Shown one piece after another: positions 56,881-64,000 of a DNA stretch of 64,000 bases. The notes beneath the pieces were generated by a model. It was not told the DNA's origin, did not search any database, and saw nothing but the letters and a program-made list of their open reading frames with translations. Positions within the stretch are counted from its first letter, which is position 1; every line of letters starts with the position of its first letter. The DNA is from Acidobacteriota bacterium (GTDB taxonomy: Bacteria > Acidobacteriota > Terriglobia > Terriglobales > Acidobacteriaceae). The stretch covers positions 1 to 64,000 of the forward strand of contig JABDBE010000004.1 in NCBI GenBank assembly GCA_013288805.1. Reading direction: 5' to 3'. The position numbers were made by a program, and so were the translations under genes.

Positions 56881-59800
56881 ATGCTCTTGAAGCGCGCCGG
56901 TTTGTTCTTGGTTCTTCTGCCGATTTTCGTGTTTGCTCAGTTGCCCCTCCCCGGCCCCGAACCTCAGGCCGCTCATAGAAGTTCGCTGCCGCAAGTTGGA
57001 TTGCAGGCATCACTTCCTTTGCCGCAGTTCGGGCCGTTCGACCCGCGGGGAAACATGCGACCACCATTCGCGCCCGAAGACAAAGTGAGTATGAAACACG
57101 GGTTTGGCCATCCAGAGATACCCTGGGGCCACCACAATTCGATCTTCCTGACCGCACCAACCTACGAATCTGGCGGATATTATGCTGAATCCGTAGCGGT
57201 GGGAGATGTGAACGGTGACGGCAACGCCGATCTTGTGGTCACAAATCAATGCGGTGATAGCGCTTGCATGAGGCGCGGGCTCGTTGGTGTTTTGTTGGGC
57301 AAGGGCGATGGGACCTTCGAGTGGGCGTTGAAATACGACTCGGGGGGATACGGCGCCTTTTCCGTGGCAGTGGCGGATGTGAACGGGGACGGCAAGCCCG
57401 ACCTCGTGGTGGCGAATGTTTGTGCTAGCAGCAACTGTACGAACGGGGGCGCCGTGAGCGTTCTGTTGGGTAACGGCGACGGCACCTTCCATGCGGCGAA
57501 AAGCTATGGCTCTGGCGGACAGGACGCCTATTCTGTTGCTGTTGAGGACGTCAACGGGGACGGCAAGCCTGACCTGCTCGTGGCCAACTATTGTGCCGAC
57601 AGTGAGTGCTCGACCGATGGCAACGTGGGCGTGTTGATAGGTAACGGCGACGGTACCTTCCGGGCGGCGGTGCCATACAACTCGGGCGCATATCATACCG
57701 TTTCGGTAGCGGTTGGCGATGTGAACGGGGATGGTAAGCCCGATCTCGTGGTGGGAAGCTATTGCGCCAGCAGCAGCAACTGCGCGAGTGGCTCCGTGGG
57801 AGTGCTGCTGGGCAATGGGAACGGAACATTCCGGGCGGCGGTGAGTTACAGCTCGGGTGGATATGAGGCCCAGTCCGTGGCGGTGGGAGATGTCAACGGG
57901 GATGGCAAACTGGACTTGCTGGTGGCGAACACGATTTGCGCACCCAACGACTGTGCGACCGGTAGCGTGGGCGTGTTGCTGGGTAACGGTGACGGTTCCT
58001 TCCAGCCGGTTGTGACATATGATTCGGGTGGATTTAGCGCCGAGTCCGTTGCGGTGGCCGATGTAAACGGCGACGGCAAACCGGATCTGTTAGTGACCAA
58101 CAACTGCGTTACTGAGGGGGCCTTCAACTGCGTGAATGGCTCGGTGGGGGTGTTGCTTGGCAATGGTGATGGAACATTCCAGTCAGCGGTGAGCTATGGT
58201 TCAGGTGGAACTGGTGCCTCTTCCGTGGCGGTAAGGGATGTAAACGGGGATGGCAAGCTGGACCTGTTATTGGCGAACGCCTGCGGCAACAATGGCAACT
58301 ACGGCTGCATGATTGGCTCGGTCGGCGTGTTGCTCGGTAATGGTAGCGGGACGTTCAAGGCGGCAGCGATCGACGCCTCTGGCGGATATGAACCCTATTC
58401 GGTGGCGGTAGGGGATGTGAATAGGGATGGCAATCCGGACTTGTTAGTGGCGAACGAATGTGGCAATACCGACGACTGTAATGGCGTTGTTGGGGTTCTC
58501 TTGGGCAACGGTGATGGGACGTTCCAGCCAGTCGTGACATACGACTCCGGCGGATATGACGCCCAGTCCGTGGTGGTGGCGGACGTGAATGGGGACGGCA
58601 AACCCGATCTCCTGGTGGCGAACGGTAACGGCGCTGTGGGCGTTCTGTTGGGCAACGGCGACGGTACCTTCCAAGCGGCGATGAGCTACGGCTCTGGCGG
58701 ACAGGATGCCGAGTCCGTGGCGGTGGCAGATGTGAACGGGGATGGCGAACCCGATCTCCTGGTGGCAAATGGTAACGGCGTTGTCGGCGTTCTCTTGGGC
58801 AAGGGCGACGGTACCTTCCAAGCGGCAATGAGTTACGGCTCTGCCGGAGCAAGTGCAAGCTCCGTGGCAGTGGCGGACGTGAACGGGGATGGCAAGCCCG
58901 ATCTCGTTGTGGCAAATTCCTGTGCCAGCAGCGACTGCGCGAATGGCTCGGTGGGAGTGCTGCTTGGCAATGGAGACGGAACATTCCAGGCAGCCGTCAG
59001 TTACAGCTCGGGCGGGGGGTATACCGATGCCGTCGTACTAGGGGATTTGAATAGGGACGGCAAGCTGGACTTGGTGCTGGCAAGCGAATATGCGACCAAC
59101 TCCGTAACGAATGGCTCGGTGGGAGTGCTGCTTGGCGATGGGGATGGAACATTTCAAGCGGTGGTAGTTACTTCTACGCCCACTCCGCTCGAGGGTATCC
59201 GGTCACTCGCCCTGGCCGACTTCAACGGAGACGGCAAGCTGGATTTGGCCGTGGGTGCTGGAAACTTTCTGCTGCTCGGTAACGGCGATGGGACATTCCA
59301 AACACCAATCGAGCTTGGGGCCGGCGGTCCGGGCATCGCGGTCGGCGATTTCAACCGCGACGGGAAACCCGATCTTGCGGTTGGCGGCATTACCGTTCTG
59401 CTGAATATTTCCGCCTTCCCAACCACGACCACAATAACTTCTTCGTCGAATCCCTCCGCCTTCGGGCAGTCCGTGACGTTCTCCGCAACGGTCACACCCG
59501 AAGCTTCCGGAACGCCAACTGGTACGGTCAAGTTCATGGACGGCTCGACGATTCTCGGAACGTCGTCCGTTACCGGAGGCACAGCGAAATTCTCGACCGC
59601 AACGCTTGCGGTCGGCCACCATCGCATCACCGCCTCCTACTCCGGTGACACGACCTTCGCGGGCAGCACTTCACCTCCGCTGTACCAATTAGTGAACCGA
59701 GCAACCACCAGTACGATGTTGGTTTCGTCAGTGAATCCTTCGACGGTCGGGCTGTCTGTAACCTTCGCGGCCACCATAGTGCCGCAGTACAGTGGTACAC

Positions 59801-59982
59801 CCACAGGTACGGTCGCGTTTAAGAACGGAGCCACGATCATGGGCAAGGTTCCGCTCAGAGGAGGACGCGCGATCTTCAACAAGGTTTTCAACTCGGCGGG
59901 AACGAAATCCATCACCGCCACCTACAGCGGCAATGCGAACTTCACGCCTAGTTCAGCAGAACTGACCCAGACGTTTAATTGA
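56881..59982 (+). CDS. FG-GAP/VCBS-repeat secreted protein with C-terminal Ig-like (Big_3-type) domains
   Basis: >10 repeats of 'SVAVGDVNGDGKPDLLVAN...GSVGVLLGNGDGTFQAAVSYxSGG'; 'GTPTGTVKFMDGSTILGTSSVTGGTAKFSTATLAVGHHRITASYSGDTTFAGS'. Confidence 0.97.
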   Translation: MLLKRAGLFLVLLPIFVFAQLPLPGPEPQAAHRSSLPQVGLQASLPLPQFGPFDPRGNMRPPFAPEDKVSMKHGFGHPEIPWGHHNSIFLTAPTYESGGYYAESVAVGDVNGDGNADLVVTNQCGDSACMRRGLVGVLLGKGDGTFEWALKYDSGGYGAFSVAVADVNGDGKPDLVVANVCASSNCTNGGAVSVLLGNGDGTFHAAKSYGSGGQDAYSVAVEDVNGDGKPDLLVANYCADSECSTDGNVGVLIGNGDGTFRAAVPYNSGAYHTVSVAVGDVNGDGKPDLVVGSYCASSSNCASGSVGVLLGNGNGTFRAAVSYSSGGYEAQSVAVGDVNGDGKLDLLVANTICAPNDCATGSVGVLLGNGDGSFQPVVTYDSGGFSAESVAVADVNGDGKPDLLVTNNCVTEGAFNCVNGSVGVLLGNGDGTFQSAVSYGSGGTGASSVAVRDVNGDGKLDLLLANACGNNGNYGCMIGSVGVLLGNGSGTFKAAAIDASGGYEPYSVAVGDVNRDGNPDLLVANECGNTDDCNGVVGVLLGNGDGTFQPVVTYDSGGYDAQSVVVADVNGDGKPDLLVANGNGAVGVLLGNGDGTFQAAMSYGSGGQDAESVAVADVNGDGEPDLLVANGNGVVGVLLGKGDGTFQAAMSYGSAGASASSVAVADVNGDGKPDLVVANSCASSDCANGSVGVLLGNGDGTFQAAVSYSSGGGYTDAVVLGDLNRDGKLDLVLASEYATNSVTNGSVGVLLGDGDGTFQAVVVTSTPTPLEGIRSLALADFNGDGKLDLAVGAGNFLLLGNGDGTFQTPIELGAGGPGIAVGDFNRDGKPDLAVGGITVLLNISAFPTTTTITSSSNPSAFGQSVTFSATVTPEASGTPTGTVKFMDGSTILGTSSVTGGTAKFSTATLAVGHHRITASYSGDTTFAGSTSPPLYQLVNRATTSTMLVSSVNPSTVGLSVTFAATIVPQYSGTPTGTVAFKNGATIMGKVPLRGGRAIFNKVFNSAGTKSITATYSGNANFTPSSAELTQTFN

Positions 59983-60002
59983 CGCGGTTCCTTGCTTGAT
60001 AC

Positions 60003-60022
60003 CCACAGCGCAAGCGCTGTGG
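60003..60022 (+). terminator. hairpin just downstream of the VCBS gene (no clear U-tract)
   Basis: ccacagcg-caag-cgctgtgg perfect 8-bp stem. Confidence 0.35.
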
Positions 60023-60356
60023 ACGATGGCGCCCAAGGGTCTCAACGTCACGACGTTCGTTTTGCGAACCGTGAGTACGCCGTCCTGAAACGCGAGTTTT
60101 CCTATCTCGGCGCGGGCAGTCACGGACATCTGGTAGCACACTTCGTTTATATCGGACGTCCCGATCTCGATTGGACGCTTTTGGCTTAAGGGAATGAGAG
60201 TGCCTGGTACCCGCGTTAGTTCCGCTGGATGCTTTGAGAAGAAGCAATGGGTGAAATTGAAGGTTGAAGGTCTGACGCTTATTGAAGGTGTCGTTGAGAG
60301 CCTGGCGGCTGCGCGTCGTTAGTGGGAGTGGGTAAACAGGGCCGATTTCGGAAGCT

Positions 60357-61529
60357 TCAACCAGTGCGGCGTGACGTACTAGAGGTACCACTCAGCGATG
60401 TGGAACGCTCCGGAGAATTCGGCTGAAGCAGTCCTCCAAGACCAGCCGCTGCGAATATCGCCTGTACTGATTTGCTACTATACAACGCAGTTCCGATAAC
60501 CGTTCCGAGCGTGTTCGTGATGAGATCAGTCATGCCAGAATCCCGGGTTGGGAGAAATGCCTGCAACACTTCAATTGTAAGACTGACCACCCCGCCGAGA
60601 ACGATTGTGGCCAGTGCTACTCGGTTAAGGCGTCGCACCGACACGAAATATGCACAGAAAAAGAACCCAAGTGGAACGAAACCACCGATGTTGATCAAAA
60701 CATTTTTCCAGTAGCTCCAACTGGGCTGGAACTCATCCCAAGGCCTTTCAAGGAAGGGTGCATGCAGAACGAAAAAATGTCCTGGGATGCGAAGATCATT
60801 TTCTGAATTGACCTGGTTATGAACGGTGGTGCCTGACCCTTCGTTGAATAGGTAGAGCTCGATCGGACCTTCGTTCTTGATCTCAGCGTTCTGGTTCGTT
60901 CTCCACGCGTTGTAGTGTTGCAAGACCTCCGTCTCGGTCAGCGCTCGATTGTAAATTGCAAGACTCCTTATCTGACCTTGCCAGCCGTTCTCCACTAGCG
61001 GGTGGTTGCCAACAAACAGTTGACCGTTCAGGTCGTCACTTGAGAGTCCGAACCGCGGCAAGGTGCGGACGAGACCACCGTTCAGGTAAACGGCTGTGCC
61101 CTGCGCGTTCGAAGTGAGCGTAACAAACAGTGGGTTGTTCTTCCGAAAAACGTGCCCGATGTAGACCTTAATCTTTCTAGGACGTTGCTGATCAACAACC
61201 ATGCGTTGCAAGAATAAGTCGTCTATAGATTGCTGCACCGAGAATGCAACGATTTGATTCTCCGGTTTGTAGAACGCGAGTATGGTGCCCCCGATATCAC
61301 TGTGATCAGGTTGCACCCAGATCTCGACGCTGCAGGATATTCTGTCTTTCGGACCAGCAAAACTAGGCGCCCCGGAACTCAGTACTACCCCGTATTGACC
61401 AACATGAAGACCGTTGCGATTACCTAGCCAACTCACCTGATTCTTGGGTGCATGGAATGGCCAAAGTCCCGCGATCAAGATGATAATTAAGACAGCCGCA
61501 CAGAGCAGTCCCAGCATTTTCTTCTGCAT
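60357..61529 (-). CDS. LamG/concanavalin-like domain plus VanZ-like membrane protein
   Basis: 'SCSVEIWVQPDHSDIGGTILAFY...GWQGQIRSLAIYNRALTETEVLQHY' then 'LINIGGFVPLGFFFCAYF...LTIEVLQAFLPTRDSGMTDLITNTLGTVIGTALY'. Confidence 0.92.
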   Translation of the reverse strand: MQKKMLGLLCAAVLIIILIAGLWPFHAPKNQVSWLGNRNGLHVGQYGVVLSSGAPSFAGPKDRISCSVEIWVQPDHSDIGGTILAFYKPENQIVAFSVQQSIDDLFLQRMVVDQQRPRKIKVYIGHVFRKNNPLFVTLTSNAQGTAVYLNGGLVRTLPRFGLSSDDLNGQLFVGNHPLVENGWQGQIRSLAIYNRALTETEVLQHYNAWRTNQNAEIKNEGPIELYLFNEGSGTTVHNQVNSENDLRIPGHFFVLHAPFLERPWDEFQPSWSYWKNVLINIGGFVPLGFFFCAYFVSVRRLNRVALATIVLGGVVSLTIEVLQAFLPTRDSGMTDLITNTLGTVIGTALYSSKSVQAIFAAAGLGGLLQPNSPERSTSLSGTSSTSRRTG

Positions 61530-62493
61530 TCCGATTGTCGGTGTCAGCAGTGATTGGCAGCATCAGAAACCGATGCTTGTCCAGATGGAATGTTCTCGCT
61601 GCATCGAGCGGAATCTTTTCCAGCAAATAGATCCCATAACTGATCGTCCCTGTGTAAACCATAAATCGGTTGGTCAAAACGGACTGCAGCCATCTCTGCG
61701 GCGAGAACAAAGCGAGGTATACGAAGGAAACCGAGGCCACGGCAGTTAAAGAGAAAACAATCCATCGCGCATGGAACGCCGTTTCGACCGTAAGAGCGAG
61801 CGGGATGGTGACAAGAAATATGATCCATGCACGCGTCAAGAACTCTGCCGGTGAAAAACTGATCGAACGGATAACAATTGCCAGGAGCGCTCCGGCCATT
61901 AGGCCGTCCAAACGGCAGAACGTATTCGCGTAGATATTCACCTGATGTGATGACAAATACAAACGCAGCACTGGAGAAAGAAAAATCACTGCTATAGCAA
62001 TCTTGCGCAGCTGGGCCTCAGTGCAGAACCGCACCACCAAAGGCCACACCAAGTAGAACTGTTCCTCGACGGCGAGCGACCAGGTCACGCCAAGGGGTCC
62101 GGTGGCCATGGCTGGGATCCGAACCAGGAAATTCTGCAGGAAAATTGGAAAAGCCCACCAAGGCGACGACCGCGCTTCGAACACGGCGTGAGCCTCGGAC
62201 GGACGCACAAACGGGACAATCACGAACATGAAAAGCAGCACGGAATAATACAGAGGCCAGATCCGCAGACAGCGTCGCGCGTAGAAGTTTCTGAAATAGC
62301 CCTCGGATTGTTTCGTGTCCAGCAAAATCCCAGTAATCAAGAATCCGGACAACACAAAAAAAAGATCCACGCCCATCCATCCGTTGTCCGAGATCACCCG
62401 CAAAAGGTGCGACGGATACTGGTCGGTGTTGTGCACTAACACCAAGAGCACTGCGATGCCGCGAACGGCATCCAGTTGAGGGATTTTCTTCAT
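61420..62493 (-). CDS. acyltransferase family 3 membrane protein (C-terminus probably altered by frameshift)
   Basis: MKKIPQLDAVRGIAVLLVLVHNTDQYPSHLLRVISDNGWMGVDLFFVLSGFLITGILLDTK...GVTWSLAVEEQFYLVWPLVV; overlaps the next gene by 110 bp. Confidence 0.9.
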   Translation of the reverse strand: MKKIPQLDAVRGIAVLLVLVHNTDQYPSHLLRVISDNGWMGVDLFFVLSGFLITGILLDTKQSEGYFRNFYARRCLRIWPLYYSVLLFMFVIVPFVRPSEAHAVFEARSSPWWAFPIFLQNFLVRIPAMATGPLGVTWSLAVEEQFYLVWPLVVRFCTEAQLRKIAIAVIFLSPVLRLYLSSHQVNIYANTFCRLDGLMAGALLAIVIRSISFSPAEFLTRAWIIFLVTIPLALTVETAFHARWIVFSLTAVASVSFVYLALFSPQRWLQSVLTNRFMVYTGTISYGIYLLEKIPLDAARTFHLDKHRFLMLPITADTDNRNAEENAGTALCGCLNYHLDRGTLAIPCTQESGELAR

Positions 62494-62775
62494 GCCAGCT
62501 TTTCTTACGTCTACTGTTCCATCGCCCACCCTGTCCGACCGGGTGAAACCCAGTAAGCAACGGTTACAGTACAGGGCAGACTCTCTCCCCTGCACGGAGT
62601 GAATTAGAACGGTGAGAACCGGACTTCTTCCAAGAGTCTGAACGAATGATTTGCAAATGGGGGTCGCGAAAATCGATTACACGCGAACCGGGACTTTAGC
62701 TGTCTTCGAGTGACCATCTTGACGCTTACCTAGATGATCCGAGAGGAAAGAATTCGCTCCATGGCCGCTCGATTA

Positions 62776-62880
62776 TCATTTCCGTCGCCGCCGTTCGCTG
62801 CGGTGGTATAGCGATTGTAGGCCGAGGGAACACACGACAATCAGAAATAATCCCAAATATGCAGAGAATGGGACAGGCAT
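62776..62880 (-). CDS. 34-aa single-TM microprotein
   Basis: MPVPFSAYLGLFLIVVCSLGLQSLYHRSERRRRK*; strong SD CCAGGGAGGTGAACA upstream on minus strand. Confidence 0.65.
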   Translation of the reverse strand: MPVPFSAYLGLFLIVVCSLGLQSLYHRSERRRRK

Positions 62881-63108
62881 TGTTCACCTCCCTGGGGAAA
62901 AGCCAATTGAAATATTAGTACAGCACAAAGTCGTGTTCTATGGCCTTGTTTTCGCGGTCCTTGTCTTGGGTGCGGATGCGGCGAAATGCTTGATGCGCTG
63001 ATCGGACGCTGCGAGCCAGACGGCGCAAACTTTGAATTCGAGTAGTGAGAACAAATCCTGCGCCAAAAAGCCTGAGGTATTGATTCGAATGTCAGCTTGG
63101 GAGTCTAT

Positions 63109-63540
63109 TTACTTACCCGGAATGGAGGCATGCGCTATATTCGCGTGACCGCCTTCTCGCGCACCTTGGTGATCAGCTGCGACCACATAGTAATAATACT
63201 TGTGTCGAAGCTGGACGAAATAATCGACACAATTCGTAGTTGTGATCGGTTTTTGGTTGATCTTACCGAACGTCGAGGAAGTCTTGTCACGACGATACAC
63301 GTTGTAGCCCACTACGCTTGGCGAGGTGCTGGCTTTCCACGAGAGGATGACACTGTGCGACGATGGCCGGGCGTCTCCTTGGATCGACATTTCGGGCGTG
63401 CAACTCGGCGCTTCGTTGGCAGCTTGCGATCCAGACTTGCCAGCAAAGGCGGCCCCAGGCGGCCAGATTCCAGCTATAACGAAGATAAATGCTCCGAGCA
63501 AATTCATCGGACTTCTGGATAATTGCAAAACGTGTTTCAC
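63109..63540 (-). CDS. secreted single-FN3-domain protein
   Basis: 'SHSVILSWKASTSPSVVGYNVYRRDKTSSTFGKINQKPITTTNCVDYFVQLRHKYYYYVVAADHQG'. Confidence 0.85.
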   Translation of the reverse strand: MKHVLQLSRSPMNLLGAFIFVIAGIWPPGAAFAGKSGSQAANEAPSCTPEMSIQGDARPSSHSVILSWKASTSPSVVGYNVYRRDKTSSTFGKINQKPITTTNCVDYFVQLRHKYYYYVVAADHQGAREGGHANIAHASIPGK

Positions 63541-63600
63541 GTGCGACTCACACCTAATTGGGAAGCACGACTACTATTCAATTGCAACTTGTACGAACCG

Positions 63601-64000
63601 TCAGTTTAGAAAAGGGAGACTTTGTAGAACGTCGGCGATGCGCTCACCTGCGTGCCCGTCCCACAGCGGGGGTATGGTTCCCTTCTTGGCTTTTCCCGCT
63701 ACGATTTTCGATAGCTCAGAACTGAGCTTATCTCTGTCCTGCCCAACAATTACGTTTGTACCTAAGCTGACCGTGACCGGACGTTCTGTGTTGTCGCGCA
63801 GGGTTATGCACGGGATTCCCAGGTACGTGGTTTCTTCCTGGATCCCGCCGGAATCGGTGATGACCACGGCGGCACGGCTCTGCAGAGCCAAGAATTCGAT
63901 GTACGGCAACGGTTCCGACAGGTGAAGCTTCTCAACCTTGAGCGCGAACTCCGTTATGCGCTGACGTGTCCTCGGGTGTACAGGGAAAACCACGTCCAAG
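63601..64000 (-). CDS. wecB: UDP-N-acetylglucosamine 2-epimerase (non-hydrolysing), C-terminal part; runs off window edge
   Basis: 'VVFPVHPRTRQRI', 'PYIEFLALQSRAAVVITDSGGIQEETTYLGIPCITLRDNTERPVTVSLGTNVIVGQD'. Confidence 0.93.
   Translation of the reverse strand, partial: LDVVFPVHPRTRQRITEFALKVEKLHLSEPLPYIEFLALQSRAAVVITDSGGIQEETTYLGIPCITLRDNTERPVTVSLGTNVIVGQDRDKLSSELSKIVAGKAKKGTIPPLWDGHAGERIADVLQSLPFLN

Noticed and set aside
57010-57696. 228-aa minus-strand ORF over the VCBS gene (also 58355-58984, 58444-58821)
   Set aside because: Shadow ORFs created by the periodic VCBS repeats on the opposite strand
57150-59400. Regularly spaced repeats resembling an array
   Set aside because: They are in-frame protein repeats (DVNGDGKPDL..LLGNGDGTFQ), not CRISPR; spacers and repeats are all coding
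30-63970. tRNA/rRNA genes
   Set aside because: No cloverleaf or TpsiC-like (GGTTCRA) signature or conserved rRNA stretch was recognised by eye; a tRNAscan run would be decisive

Overview
64 kb bacterial chromosomal window. The gene families suggest an Acidobacteriota/Terriglobia-like soil bacterium: GloVer repeats, ANRANAQ..NAFKHG proteins, ECF sigma plus TPR Ser/Thr kinase, YXWXPGYW repeats, HAF repeats. This is inferred from family content only; no search was run. The window mixes (i) regulators (Crp/Fnr, XRE, ECF sigma, a LytS/NarX-type histidine kinase), (ii) large secreted repeat proteins (collagen/Kelch/beta-propeller mosaic, VCBS/FG-GAP, HAF, GloVer, single-domain FN3), (iii) membrane and stress proteins (YihY, SYLF, CsbD, CPBP, S15 peptidase, GT39), and (iv) much gene debris. 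The debris includes an antiporter, DUF1275, VIT-like, IS110, HNH, Crp, YihY and SnoaL remnants, many showing single-nucleotide frameshifts. The most interesting locus is an accessory cassette at about 52.1-55.4 kb. It has a divergent XRE repressor with two palindromic operators next to, and in one case overlapping, its start codon. These face a tightly overlapping operon of an AETRA-motif protein (single-strand-annealing-like, tentative), a small unknown, a RecB/Cas4-like PD-(D/E)XK protein, an unknown helical protein and an HNH endonuclease. Several decayed HNH/XRE copies lie within 15 kb. Other notable items are an in-frame IS110 transposase-histidine kinase chimera, a three-repeat Cys/His mini-protein, two palindromic MITE-like elements, a 42/49 kb segmental duplication and several intact-looking microproteins below the ORF-track cutoff. 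No rRNA, tRNA or CRISPR array was recognised.
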